Shown here piece by piece: positions 8,226-16,788 of a DNA stretch of 64,000 nucleotides (positions within the stretch are counted from its first letter, which is position 1; each line of letters opens with the position of its first letter). The notes below the pieces were generated by a model. It saw only the letters and a list, made by a program, of their open reading frames with translations, was not told where the DNA came from and ran no database searches. Source of the stretch: Chloroflexota bacterium. Its GTDB lineage: Bacteria > Chloroflexota > Anaerolineae > Anaerolineales > Villigracilaceae. The position numbers were made by a program, and so were the translations under genes. The DNA lies in assembly GCA_021414245.1 (NCBI GenBank), contig JAIOOU010000017.1:186001-250000 (forward strand), read 5' to 3'.

Positions 8226-8969
8226 TTGATCGAAAAATATTTTGGCCTCGTGTATGACGGTCCGCCGTTCGTCTTGTTCGGGCCGGCACATCTGTCCGCG
8301 CTGGCGGTCATCACACTGTGTTGTTTTTCCTATCTGTATTTTCGCAAAGTCTGGGGCGAACGGGAAAGAACGATCGTGCGCTGGGTCTTCGCCATCGCCA
8401 TAGTAGTGAACGAGACCGCCCTGCACATCTGGTCCATCTATTGGGGCATCTGGAACATACAAACCCTGCTGCCCCTGCACCTGTGCAGTGTCATGATCTG
8501 GCTCTCCGCCTACATGTTGGTCACCAAAAATTACACCATTTACGAGATGGTTTATTTTCTGGGACTCGGCGGCGCCATGCAGGCGGCTCTCACTCCCGCG
8601 GATGCGGCCGCCTACAACTTCCCGCATTTTCGCATCATGCAGACCTTCATCGCCCACGGCCTGTTGATCAACATCGCCGTCTATATGACCGTCGTGGAGG
8701 GCTTCCGTCCCACCCTGGCCTCCTTCAAACGCATCTTCCTGTGGACGAATGTCTACATGGTCATCATCTTCTTCGTCAACCGCGCCATCGGCAGCAACTA
8801 TCTCTTCATCGCCGCCAAGCCGGCCTTCCCCACCCTGCTGGACATGCTGGCGCCCTGGCCGTGGTACATCCTGGAGTTGGAAACGATTGGCTTCGTGATC
8901 TTCTTCATCCTGTATATTCCCTTCCTGATCCAGGACCGGCGCGCGCAAAGCCGCGCCGTGGCATCGTAA
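8226..8969 (+). CDS. TIGR02206 / YwaF-family membrane protein
   Basis: 247 residues and about seven membrane spans, matching the TIGR02206 family of integral membrane proteins. Conserved features are FGPAHLSAL early, LPLHLCSVMIWL in the middle, and NFPHFRIMQTFIAHG with its histidines. The function of the family is not known. The start is TTG 8226, with GGAGGG placed about 6 bases upstream; no ATG gives full length. It lies between a small membrane protein and a SnoaL-like gene in one apparent operon. Confidence 0.75.
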   Translation: MIEKYFGLVYDGPPFVLFGPAHLSALAVITLCCFSYLYFRKVWGERERTIVRWVFAIAIVVNETALHIWSIYWGIWNIQTLLPLHLCSVMIWLSAYMLVTKNYTIYEMVYFLGLGGAMQAALTPADAAAYNFPHFRIMQTFIAHGLLINIAVYMTVVEGFRPTLASFKRIFLWTNVYMVIIFFVNRAIGSNYLFIAAKPAFPTLLDMLAPWPWYILELETIGFVIFFILYIPFLIQDRRAQSRAVAS

Positions 8970-8983
8970 GAGGAGCATGCACA

Positions 8984-9433
8984 ATGAGCGCAGAAGACAA
9001 CAAGAACAAGATCCTGACCGGCCTGAAAGCCGTCAAGGCCCATGATGTCGAGGGCTTCACGCGCCTGCTCGAGCCGGGCTTTAAGTTGTATGTCATCACC
9101 AAACCGGAACAGCTCTTTCCGCAGGGCAGCCTTAACGGACGGGAGGGCTTTGGCACCTATCTGAATATGTTATATACCGCCTTTGCCGATGTGGATTTTC
9201 AACAGCTCAACATCGATGCACAGGGCAACATGGTGCACCAGGAATTCCGCATCACCGGCAAACATACCGGTCCGCTCGTGCTGCCCAACGGCGTCAAGGT
9301 CCCGCCCACCGGCATTAAGATCGACCTGCAGATCGAGGTCTTTCACACCTTCAATGCCGAAGGCGGGTTCATCAGCAGCACCGGCTATGCCAACCTGCTC
9401 GATATCATGAAAATGTTCACAGGCAGAGCATGA
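8984..9433 (+). CDS. SnoaL-like (NTF2 fold) ester cyclase family protein
   Basis: 149 residues with the NTF2-like pattern: an N-terminal helix HDVEGFTRLLEPGFKLY, GREGFGTYLNMLYTAFADVDF, and VHQEFRITGKHTGPL. SnoaL-like proteins include polyketide cyclases and many uncharacterised hydrolases. ATG 8984 has GAGGAG upstream; the frame runs on upstream inside the previous gene, but that part is out of family. It overlaps the next gene by 4 bases. Confidence 0.7.
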   Translation: MSAEDNKNKILTGLKAVKAHDVEGFTRLLEPGFKLYVITKPEQLFPQGSLNGREGFGTYLNMLYTAFADVDFQQLNIDAQGNMVHQEFRITGKHTGPLVLPNGVKVPPTGIKIDLQIEVFHTFNAEGGFISSTGYANLLDIMKMFTGRA

Positions 9434-10287
9434 TCCCCACTTTGTCATTCGGCCGCACCGGCCACACCAGCACGCGGGCAATTTTCGGCGCAGCGGCCTT
9501 TTGGGAAACGCCGCAAAAGGACGTCGATGCGACCATGGAGCTTGCCCTGCAAAACGGGGTCAACCATGTCGACGTAGCGGCCAGCTATGGGCAGGCCGAA
9601 CAGCTGCTCGGTGACTGGATCCGGCGGCATGGCCGGCCCTTCTTCCTCGCCACGAAAACCGAGGAACGCACGCGGCAGTCCGCCTATGATCAGATCCGCC
9701 GCTCCCTCGACCGCCTGCATGTCGTCCAGGTGGACCTGATCCAACTGCACGCCCTGCATGAAGAGCCGGATTGGAGCACTGCCTTTGGGCCGGGCGGCGC
9801 CCTCGAAGCGGCCATTCGGGCGCGGGAGGAGGGACTCGCGCGCTTCATCGGCGTAACCGGTCACGGGGTGCCCGTGCCGGAATTTCATTTGCGGTCCCTT
9901 GAGCGCTTCGATTTTGATTCCGTGCTGCTGCCCTACAACCATATCATGATGCAGAATCCGCGCTATGCCGAAGCTTTCAATAAACTGCTGGCCGTGTGTA
10001 AAGAACGTAATGTGGCCGTGCAGACCATCAAAGGCATCACGCGCTCGCCCTGGAACGATACCGTCCAGAACCGCACCACCTGGTATCGTCCGCTCGAGGA
10101 ACAGTCCGAGATCGACCTGGCCATGCACTGGGTGCTCGGGAATCCGCAGGTCTTCCTGAACACCGCGGGCGATATTCACCTCCTGCCCGCCATCCTGGAC
10201 TCGGCCCAACGCTTCAATTCGCGCCCTTCCGAACAGCAGATGCAGGAGCTCAGCGAAAAACTGAAAATGGAGCCGCTCTTCAAGTAA
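9430..10287 (+). CDS. Aldo/keto reductase
   Basis: 285-residue AKR-family TIM-barrel oxidoreductase using NADPH to reduce carbonyls. The catalytic tetrad is visible as the Asp and Tyr of HVDVAASYGQAEQLLG, the Lys of LATKTEER and the His of LIQLHAL. The C-terminal half is shorter and less typical than in well-known AKRs. The substrate is unknown. It is translationally coupled to the SnoaL-like gene by an ATGA overlap. Confidence 0.8.
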   Translation: MIPTLSFGRTGHTSTRAIFGAAAFWETPQKDVDATMELALQNGVNHVDVAASYGQAEQLLGDWIRRHGRPFFLATKTEERTRQSAYDQIRRSLDRLHVVQVDLIQLHALHEEPDWSTAFGPGGALEAAIRAREEGLARFIGVTGHGVPVPEFHLRSLERFDFDSVLLPYNHIMMQNPRYAEAFNKLLAVCKERNVAVQTIKGITRSPWNDTVQNRTTWYRPLEEQSEIDLAMHWVLGNPQVFLNTAGDIHLLPAILDSAQRFNSRPSEQQMQELSEKLKMEPLFK

Positions 10288-10396
10288 AGCCCACTGGTCA
10301 TTTATGAGGGGGCGCATTGCCATACAAAGCGTATTGTCCCCTTCCTGGAGGCAGGCTATGCTTGTGCATCATGCCCGCGTAAAAGGAGATTTCCTG

Positions 10397-11071
10397 ATGA
10401 CCACAGTGCTTGAAAGCTACCGCGTGACCGCCGCATTATTGAACATGCGCTCCGGCCCCACGACCACATCCAAAATTCTCGGCCAGATCAAGAAGGACCA
10501 GGTCGTTGAGAAGCTCGCAGAATCCTCAGACAGTCAGTGGCTGCAATACCGCCGCAACAACCTCGACGTGTGGTCCGCCAAAAAATTCCTCGAGAAGATC
10601 CCCGAGGAGGATCCCACCATTGTCTACCCGTGGATGGCGATTGCCGACAAGGAGTACGGAGTGGTCGAGATCCCCGGCGCAAAACATAATCCGCGCGTGC
10701 TGGAATATCTTAGCACGGTCAACAATATCAGCACACATTGGAAGTCTCGCGATGAAACCGCCTGGTGCTCGGCCTTTGTCAACTGGTGCGTCGAAAAGGC
10801 GGGCTACGTCGGAACCAAATCGGCCGTATCCACCGACTGGCTGGCCTGGGGCAGAAAGGTCTACAAGCCGGTCAAGGGTTGCATTGCAGTCTTCTCGAGG
10901 GAGGGCGGCGGAGGCCACGTGGGATTTTATTTCGATGAAACCCCGGCTCTGTCCGAGACTTATATCCGCGTGCTGGGCGGAAACCAGGAACATATGGAGA
11001 CCGAGATCGGCGGGGTCAACCTGAAGCATTATAAAAAATCAAGACTGCTGGGCTACCGCCTTCCGAAATAA
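10397..11071 (+). CDS. SH3-domain and TIGR02594/CHAP-like amidase family protein
   Basis: 224 residues. The N-terminal SH3b domain (about 5-65) has LNMRSGPTTTSKILG. The C-terminal domain (about 75-224) matches TIGR02594: EIPGAKHNPRVLEYL, then TAWCSAFVNWCVEKAGY with the candidate catalytic Cys, and GGGGHVGFYF with the His. Such domains cleave cell-wall peptides or act in toxins and phage lysis. There is no signal peptide, even if the upstream ATG at 10358 is used. GGAG precedes 10397. Export route and target are unclear. Confidence 0.75.
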   Translation: MTTVLESYRVTAALLNMRSGPTTTSKILGQIKKDQVVEKLAESSDSQWLQYRRNNLDVWSAKKFLEKIPEEDPTIVYPWMAIADKEYGVVEIPGAKHNPRVLEYLSTVNNISTHWKSRDETAWCSAFVNWCVEKAGYVGTKSAVSTDWLAWGRKVYKPVKGCIAVFSREGGGGHVGFYFDETPALSETYIRVLGGNQEHMETEIGGVNLKHYKKSRLLGYRLPK

Positions 11072-11079
11072 GGGAACTC

Positions 11080-11113
11080 AACATCTCCGGGCAATCCACA
11101 GCCCGGGGATGTT
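11080..11113 (+). terminator. Rho-independent terminator
   Basis: 13-bp GC-rich stem (11080-11092 with 11101-11113, one G-U pair) followed by TTTTATTT, 8 bases after the amidase stop. Confidence 0.85.
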
Positions 11114-11133
11114 TTTTATTTGCGGGTGCAGGC

Positions 11134-11163
11134 TTAACATGAGAAACAAATTCGGGTTATAAA
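11134..11163 (+). promoter_or_regulatory. Candidate promoter for the small TPR-like gene
   Basis: TTAACA (11134-11139), an 18-base spacer and TATAAA (11158-11163). It lies between a terminator and the gene starting at 11210. Confidence 0.45.
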
Positions 11164-11209
11164 TGGGCAGACCAGAGGTCATCCCAACCTTCAACAGGCA
11201 AACCAACAA

Positions 11210-11446
11210 ATGGATATCCACCCTGAGTTGTCCACACTAAGCGCGCAGGAACTGACCGCCCTCGGCCGGGAGTTGATCCTGGCCGAAAAATATGATTACG
11301 CCTTTATTGTGCTGCAAAAGTCGCTTGAAAAAGACTCCGGCATTTCAAAAACATACTCGCTGCTGGCCTATCTCCTGGAATTGCACGGCAATTTTGATGC
11401 GGCCGATGAACTGCGCCAAGATGCAAAGTGGCTGAAGAAAAAGTAG
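11210..11446 (+). CDS. Small helical (TPR-like) hypothetical protein
   Basis: 78 residues, predicted all-helical. The segment LGRELILAEKYDYAFIVLQKSLEKD followed by KTYSLLAYLLELHGNFDAADEL resembles two tetratricopeptide-like helical pairs. There is no signal peptide or membrane span. It stands between a terminator and its own promoter-like box, so it is probably monocistronic. Function unknown. Confidence 0.55.
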   Translation: MDIHPELSTLSAQELTALGRELILAEKYDYAFIVLQKSLEKDSGISKTYSLLAYLLELHGNFDAADELRQDAKWLKKK

Positions 11447-11543
11447 ATCCGGCCGGGGCTTAAACGCACGGCGGAAATTCCGTATACTGATTCTCATGGA
11501 CCCGGGCTTTTCCCGGTCAGGCCATCGAGAGAGGAGCTGAAGG

Positions 11544-12239
11544 ATGTCTGCAAATAAATTGGTTGAAAAAAAGAATACTAAAATGGAAACAGAATCGAGA
11601 AGCCCGGATTCCCTGGTCATTTCGTATCTGGTCCTGAGAAAGACCGTTGGGATCCTCGGGATGGCGCTGCCCGTCGTGGTCTACCTGGGCGCGCGGTTGT
11701 TTTTCCAGACCGGAATCCAAAGCTCGATCAGCAGTTATTATCACACCGGCATGCGCGACGTCTTCGTCGGCATCCTGTGGACCATCGGTTTTTTCCTTTA
11801 CTCGTATAAAGGGTATGAAGCCATCGACAACATCGCCGGCAATCTGGCCTGCCTCTTCGCCGTGATGGTCTCGATCTTCCCCACCACGCCCGACGGGCCA
11901 ATCACTGGCGCTCAAAAATTCATCGGGGGCATCCACCTGGTCTCTGCCAGCCTGTTCTTTTTGACCCTGATCTACTTCTCCTATTTTCTGTTCACCAAAA
12001 CCCATAAGAACGGACAGTCGACATCCAACAAATTAAAAAGGAACATGGTTTACAAGGCCTGCGCCTATCTCATGTCCGCATGCATCCTGTTGATCGCGCT
12101 GTACAAGATACTGCCCGACAGCACAACCACCGGCCTGGAATCGATCCATCCCATTTTCTGGCTCGAGGCCCTGGCGATATTTACGTTTGGCATTTCCTGG
12201 TTTACAAAAGGGGAAGCCATCTTGTGGGATGAGAATTAA
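11544..12239 (+). CDS. Polytopic membrane protein, possibly DUF998-like
   Basis: 231 residues with about six membrane segments. A charged N-terminal 25 residues is followed by YLVLRKTVGILGMALPVVVYLG, then SSISSYYHTGMRDVFVGILW and repeated hydrophobic segments ending in WFTKGEAIL. The SSYYHTGMRD loop with Tyr, His and Asp is the most distinctive stretch. It resembles DUF998-type proteins, but I am not sure of the family. GAGAGGAG precedes the ATG. Confidence 0.55.
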   Translation: MSANKLVEKKNTKMETESRSPDSLVISYLVLRKTVGILGMALPVVVYLGARLFFQTGIQSSISSYYHTGMRDVFVGILWTIGFFLYSYKGYEAIDNIAGNLACLFAVMVSIFPTTPDGPITGAQKFIGGIHLVSASLFFLTLIYFSYFLFTKTHKNGQSTSNKLKRNMVYKACAYLMSACILLIALYKILPDSTTTGLESIHPIFWLEALAIFTFGISWFTKGEAILWDEN

Positions 12240-12262
12240 TGAAAATAAGCTACCCTGCTGCA

Positions 12263-12315
12263 AAATCGGTCAGATAAAAGACCCGACAAAGCCGGGTCTT
12301 TTATCTGACCGATTT
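12263..12315. terminator. Bidirectional terminator between convergent genes
   Basis: A perfect 23-bp inverted repeat (12263-12285 with 12293-12315) with a 7-base loop. AAAAGACCCG and CGGGTCTTTT form the loop-proximal part of the stem. It lies 24 bases after one stop and 3 bases before the stop of the opposite gene, so it serves both strands. Confidence 0.85.
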
Positions 12316-12317
12316 GA

Positions 12318-13322
12318 TCATTTCCAGGGGGCAGTAATAAGGGGTGTTTGCGGGTCCGCCGCGTGCCCAAGCTTGCGCAATCCCCAGGCCTCGGAAATGG
12401 TCTTCAAAATGGAATAATGCGAATACGGCGTATTGTCTTGAAAGTTTTCCTTTACCTGTGGTGAGATCAGGATCGTGGCGATCCGTCCTCCGGCGATCTC
12501 GGGCATGCCGCAGCAGGAATGGGAACCCTGGCCTTCATCCCAGGTCAGGATGATCAGAAAAGGCTCGCCGCTTCCGTCCAGCACCGGATAAAGTTTGTCA
12601 ACCTGATCCTTCAGCCAGCTGTCCGCCAGTTCGAGCGGACAATCATGGGCTGAATAACAAATGTCGGGCGTAATGAAAATAAAATTCGGCAGGTCATTGG
12701 CGGCCAGGTCCGCATCCAGCTGCGTGAGAGGGACGATGCTGTGCGTGCAGCGTTCGATATTGGTGCGGATGGGATCAAAGAAAATAAATGGATTGTGTTT
12801 GCGAACATAGCGAAGCGTGCTGCCCGTGAAACACGGTTCCGGCATGTCATCCTGATAGGTCTTCCAGGTCCGGCCGCTGGCCTCGATCAGATCCGGCAGG
12901 GATTGCGCATCGATATAACAATCCGAAAAATCGCAATCATCGACAATACCAAAGGTATCCCCGCCGATCAAGGAAAGATAATTGGGCAGGCTGGGATGTG
13001 CAGGCGCATAATGTTGATTCAAGAGGGTATAGGTGCCGGCCAGGAGATTGAAATATGGCATGCCCGGGTTGCCAACGACCGTGCTGTATTCCTTGTTTTC
13101 AAAAATGATGATGACAATATGGGAAAAATCCGGCACCAGCGGCAAGGGCGTGGGCGTGGCTGCCGGCGTGAAAGTCGGTTCGGGGGTTTGGGTGAAGACC
13201 GGCGTGGGGGTTGAGGTGGGAGGGACGGGCGTCGGCGTGGAAAAGATCAAGGCGGGCAGGCAGGCCGAGGTCAGAAGGGAGGCGATGATCGTCATCCGGG
13301 GAATACGTGATTTGATTTTCAT
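12318..13322 (-). CDS. Secreted/lipid-anchored phosphoesterase (acid phosphatase AcpA-like)
   Basis: 334 residues. The N-terminal signal contains LLTSAC (candidate lipobox), followed by a Thr-Pro linker of about 40 residues. The catalytic domain belongs to the phosphoesterase family (PF04185): HIVIIIFENKEYSTVVG has the metal-ligand Glu-Asn, APAHPSLPNYLSLIGG the central motif, and LTWDEGQGSHSC the C-terminal metal site. It may release phosphate from organic phosphates outside the cell. I chose MKIKSR at 13322; the longer upstream frame would hide the signal peptide. A TATAAT on the minus strand lies at 13355-13350. Confidence 0.75.
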   Translation of the reverse strand: MKIKSRIPRMTIIASLLTSACLPALIFSTPTPVPPTSTPTPVFTQTPEPTFTPAATPTPLPLVPDFSHIVIIIFENKEYSTVVGNPGMPYFNLLAGTYTLLNQHYAPAHPSLPNYLSLIGGDTFGIVDDCDFSDCYIDAQSLPDLIEASGRTWKTYQDDMPEPCFTGSTLRYVRKHNPFIFFDPIRTNIERCTHSIVPLTQLDADLAANDLPNFIFITPDICYSAHDCPLELADSWLKDQVDKLYPVLDGSGEPFLIILTWDEGQGSHSCCGMPEIAGGRIATILISPQVKENFQDNTPYSHYSILKTISEAWGLRKLGHAADPQTPLITAPWK

Positions 13323-13472
13323 TTCCGGGTCCTGTAGGAGGGTGGCTTTATTATAAGGATAAATGTTTTGAAATCGAAATCCAGTTTTCAATCCGGCTTG
13401 GATGGAAATTTCCCGCGGCAAAAACCGGCATTTTCAGGTTCGTCACGTGATAAAATAAAAAATCCCAGTCCC

Positions 13473-14645
13473 ATGACAACCATCCGCACCCCAGCCAAGA
13501 TCATCCCGCGCGCATTTCCCGGCATCAAACCCGAAGAGGTCCAGGAAATCATCATGAATAGTCGCATCAAGACCTACGCACCGGAAACCGTGGTGTGCAG
13601 GGAGGATGCGATCGAATTCACATTTTACATGATCCTGGAAGGAACCTTCGAAGTCACCAAGACCATCAACAATAACGAAAAGCGCCTGTTAAAGACCCTG
13701 CAACCGGGTGATTTCTTCGGTGAAATGGCGTTGATCCACAATGCGCCGCGCGCCGCGACCGTCAAGGCTGTCAGCAATGTGGTGGTGCTTGAATTGGACA
13801 AGGAGGGATTCAACCGCGTGTTGAAGTCCAGTCCGAGCGTGGCCATGGCCATGGTCGGCGAGATCAGCAGCCGCCTGCGTCAAAACGATCAGCTGGCCAT
13901 CGAAGACCTGCGTCTGCGGGCTTCGGAACTGGCCGACGCCTATCAGAAACTTGCCGAACAGGATCTGGCCCGGCGCGAATTTTTGACCAATCTCGCCCAT
14001 GAAGTGCGCACCCCGCTGATGATCGCAAGCGGATATTTGCACGCCATGAACAAGGACATGATCCCCGCCGAACAGCTTGCCACCATCGTGGAAACGGTCA
14101 CACGCAACGTGGACCAGATCGCCACCCTGACGAACGACCTGCTTTTTCTGCAGGAAATGGAACTGGTCCTGCCCGAATTCCAACCGGTTGACATTACAGC
14201 CATCGTGGACTCGGTCATCAAAAAATATGAGGGCAAGGCCCAGGCACGCCAGGTCGGCATAAAAGTAAAGGGGAATCGTTCCATTCCCAATGTACATGGC
14301 GATGCGCAGTCACTCGAAAGGGCCATCACCGCCTTAATCGACAATGCCATCAAATTCAGTTCCCTCAACGGAGAAGTGATCGTCAGCTTTTTAGAACGGG
14401 AGGAATGGGTGGAGATCGCCGTTCAAGACCACGGCATTGGCATCGATCCTGAGATCCGGCCGCGCATCTTTGACCGTTTTGTACATCTGGAAAAAAGCGG
14501 GGACGAGCTGTACGGTGGCCTGGGCATCGGTTTGTCGATCACCCGGCAGGTGATTCAACAGCACAAGGGGTCTCTCAATGTGGAAAGCACACCCGGCAAG
14601 GGCAGTACGTTTACAATCTCGCTATTGAAGCGGAAGAAATCCTGA
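13473..14645 (+). CDS. Soluble histidine kinase with cyclic-nucleotide-binding domain
   Basis: 390 residues. The N-terminal cNMP-binding domain (about 20-135) has GDFFGEMALIHNAPRAATV, matching the phosphate-binding cassette. A coiled coil at 145-170 leads to the H-box REFLTNLAHEVRTPL (His about 178). The C-terminal HATPase domain has LIDNAIKFS (N box), DHGIGIDPEIRPRIFDRF (G1/F boxes) and GLGIGLSITRQV (G2). There is no membrane span, so it senses an intracellular ligand. No response regulator gene is adjacent, so its partner is elsewhere. ATG 13473 is chosen because the upstream extension is not conserved-looking. Confidence 0.8.
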   Translation: MTTIRTPAKIIPRAFPGIKPEEVQEIIMNSRIKTYAPETVVCREDAIEFTFYMILEGTFEVTKTINNNEKRLLKTLQPGDFFGEMALIHNAPRAATVKAVSNVVVLELDKEGFNRVLKSSPSVAMAMVGEISSRLRQNDQLAIEDLRLRASELADAYQKLAEQDLARREFLTNLAHEVRTPLMIASGYLHAMNKDMIPAEQLATIVETVTRNVDQIATLTNDLLFLQEMELVLPEFQPVDITAIVDSVIKKYEGKAQARQVGIKVKGNRSIPNVHGDAQSLERAITALIDNAIKFSSLNGEVIVSFLEREEWVEIAVQDHGIGIDPEIRPRIFDRFVHLEKSGDELYGGLGIGLSITRQVIQQHKGSLNVESTPGKGSTFTISLLKRKKS

Positions 14646-14674
14646 ATACCCGCGCGGCTTCAGGGTCTTGACCA

Positions 14675-15175
14675 CTACTCCCCGATTACAACCTTCAACT
14701 GATCGCTTTCATCATAAAAGGAGCGGGCCGCAAAAGCCGGATCGCCCTTTTTCATTTTATGGATCCTGGCCAGCAGGACGGGCAGGTCCTCTACCACGGG
14801 AAGACTGGAAACCGCATCCTTCTTAATCCAGTCAACGGCTCCTTCCGCGGAAGCCTTGATCTCACCCGAAACATCTTCGCCACAAAACACGAACAGACAG
14901 ATCCCCGTGGAAGGGTCGGCATCCACGATGACCGTGCCGCACAACCAGAGATCCGCCAGCAGGCCGGTCTCCTCCAGCAATTCCCTCTGTGCGGAAAATT
15001 GGATGTTCTCGCCCCGTTCGACATGCCCGCCCAGACAATTGTATTTGCCTGCCCATAACTTTTTGGTTGGGGCGCCCTTAATTAATAAATACTCATCCCC
15101 GCGGCGGACGAATATCGCCGTGCGGGGAATGAGCATATATCTGTCTTTCAAAACACCCTGATCCGATCTGGGCAT
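14675..15175 (-). CDS. NUDIX hydrolase
   Basis: 166 residues. The Nudix box is complete: GHVERGE, seven residues, then RELLEETGL (residues about 51-73). The protein would hydrolyse a nucleoside diphosphate-X substrate with Mg2+. The N-terminal strand pattern RTAIFVRRGDEYLLIKGAP is typical of MutT-like enzymes. It starts 17 bases after the aldolase stop on the same strand, so the two are probably co-transcribed. An internal ATG at 15136 is an alternative start. The substrate is unknown. Confidence 0.8.
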   Translation of the reverse strand: MPRSDQGVLKDRYMLIPRTAIFVRRGDEYLLIKGAPTKKLWAGKYNCLGGHVERGENIQFSAQRELLEETGLLADLWLCGTVIVDADPSTGICLFVFCGEDVSGEIKASAEGAVDWIKKDAVSSLPVVEDLPVLLARIHKMKKGDPAFAARSFYDESDQLKVVIGE

Positions 15176-15192
15176 ATTAATCCTGCAGTTTT

Positions 15193-16611
15193 TTAATCCG
15201 CCAGATCACTGACGTCTTCCGCCGCCACTGCATCCTTGACGTAGTCAGCCGGAACCGGGGGAACCTGCGCGGATTTAATGTATTTCGTCACGTACTGCCG
15301 GGTGTCCTTCACGCCCAGCAGGTTGAAGAGCTTATCAAACTGGGCCTCCCAGGCCGCCACCAGCCTGGCCTTGTCTTTTTCCGGCAGGGCGTAAGACTTG
15401 GCCTTGAAGGGTCCGACGGCATTTTTGCGGGTCTTGTAATAGAACTGCTCGTCCGTCATCCCCGGTTTACGGTCCCCAGCCGCATTGGCATCCAGCCAGG
15501 CATACATTTCCTTTTTGAAATCGGCGGGGATGTTGTCGAAGAACATGGTCGTGAAATTCGTGGCGAGATGCACTTCAATGGCTTCATTCTGCACGAATTT
15601 GTTAAAGTTCTCCTCCGCCACAGTGGAAGCGCCGTGCTGCACGGTGCCGCCCATGCCGTATTCCTTGCGGGCCACTCGGCTCAAGTCGCGCAGCACATCG
15701 AAGGCAATGGTGACCTCGGCCAGCGAACCATCGGCCAACACGGTCCCTCCATGGGAAGTTCCGGTTAACACGCTGATCTTGCTCAGACCCGGCTTGCCCG
15801 GCGCAAGCTTCTTCATCTCGGCATTGTAGCCATCCATATAGGCGCGCAATTCAGGCTCGGTGGAATTGGTGGTTCCCACTTCGCCGATCTCACCACCGAT
15901 GGAAATGGTCACGCCTTTCGGCTCATGCTCACGAATAAATGCGGAGAGCTGCGACGAAAGTTCGCAATTCAATTTTTGTTGTTCGGGAACGGTGGGCAGA
16001 TGGATGTCCACCAGTGTGGAGGTATCCACATCGATATTGAAGAACCCGGCCGCGATCGCCTCAATGGAAAGGTCACGAACAGCTTTCAATTCGGCCTGGG
16101 GATCGGTCGCATATTTTTTTGCAGAGACCTGGAAATGGTCACCTTGAATAAAGACCGGGCCGGTGAATCCCTCCGCTACGGCAGCGGCAAGAATATTGGT
16201 GGCATATTCGGAAGGCCGCTGGGCAGTATAGCTCATCTCGGAACGGGCAAGCTCGAAAATGAACGCGCCGGCATTGATCTTGTTCGCCGCGCGAAACATC
16301 GCGCGCGAGGCATGAAAAGAGAGCGCGCGCAGGTTAAAGGCCGGGGTGGTGAAGGTCATCGGCACCTCCCCGCGTCCACGCGCCATGTACAGGTCGTGGA
16401 TCGAAGCGGGATAAACACCCAATTCGAGGGCGGCCGCGCGGATCAGGAAGCGGGCCCAGCCGGCCGATTCATCCGAAGCAAGCGCGGAGCGCTCCACCAG
16501 TTTGTCGATATTCCTCCTGAATTTGGCCGCATCCGTGACCTTCACGTTCGTTCCCTCAACAGACAAGCTGTTGTCCACTAACTTGAGTAATTCCTTGATC
16601 TGGTCCGACAT
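15193..16611 (-). CDS. Class II fructose-bisphosphate aldolase (long form)
   Basis: 472 residues, longer than the usual 280-360 of class II aldolases; an extended form exists in several bacteria. Zinc and substrate motifs are visible: FIQGDHFQVS (Asp/His), SIGGEIGEVG, LTGTSHGGTV and VQHGASTV. The enzyme interconverts fructose 1,6-bisphosphate with two triose phosphates in glycolysis and gluconeogenesis. Start ATG 16611 has AGGAG about 7 bases upstream; the frame is open further but leads into the promoter region. It is divergent from the 16789 gene. Confidence 0.8.
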   Translation of the reverse strand: MSDQIKELLKLVDNSLSVEGTNVKVTDAAKFRRNIDKLVERSALASDESAGWARFLIRAAALELGVYPASIHDLYMARGRGEVPMTFTTPAFNLRALSFHASRAMFRAANKINAGAFIFELARSEMSYTAQRPSEYATNILAAAVAEGFTGPVFIQGDHFQVSAKKYATDPQAELKAVRDLSIEAIAAGFFNIDVDTSTLVDIHLPTVPEQQKLNCELSSQLSAFIREHEPKGVTISIGGEIGEVGTTNSTEPELRAYMDGYNAEMKKLAPGKPGLSKISVLTGTSHGGTVLADGSLAEVTIAFDVLRDLSRVARKEYGMGGTVQHGASTVAEENFNKFVQNEAIEVHLATNFTTMFFDNIPADFKKEMYAWLDANAAGDRKPGMTDEQFYYKTRKNAVGPFKAKSYALPEKDKARLVAAWEAQFDKLFNLLGVKDTRQYVTKYIKSAQVPPVPADYVKDAVAAEDVSDLAD

Positions 16612-16704
16612 TCTAAACTCCTGGAAATAATTAAGGTGCGCCAACGCGGAGGAGAGGCATCCACTTCGGTATTCCCCTGATTTCCGCGCCGGCAATTGTT
16701 TTGC

Positions 16705-16731
16705 ATTATAACTGGAATTAAACGATATAAT
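16705..16731. promoter_or_regulatory. Divergent -10 boxes between aldolase and the 16789 gene
   Basis: TATAAT on the minus strand at 16710-16705 (towards the aldolase) and TATAAT on the plus strand at 16726-16731 (towards the hypothetical gene), only 15 bases apart. The 5' leaders would be about 90 and 50 bases. -35 boxes are weak. Confidence 0.5.
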
Positions 16732-16788
16732 ATGAACAACCTTGAGACAATTCAATAGCGCGTGCGTATATAAAACCAGGAGGCTCAC

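Noticed and set aside
7911-8984. Long minus-strand frame of 357 codons
   Set aside because: It overlaps two well-supported plus-strand membrane genes, and its composition (Asp, Gln, His-rich) is that of an antisense frame.
9445-10323. Minus-strand frame of 292 codons opposite the aldo/keto reductase
   Set aside because: The plus-strand gene has all catalytic residues; the antisense frame has none.
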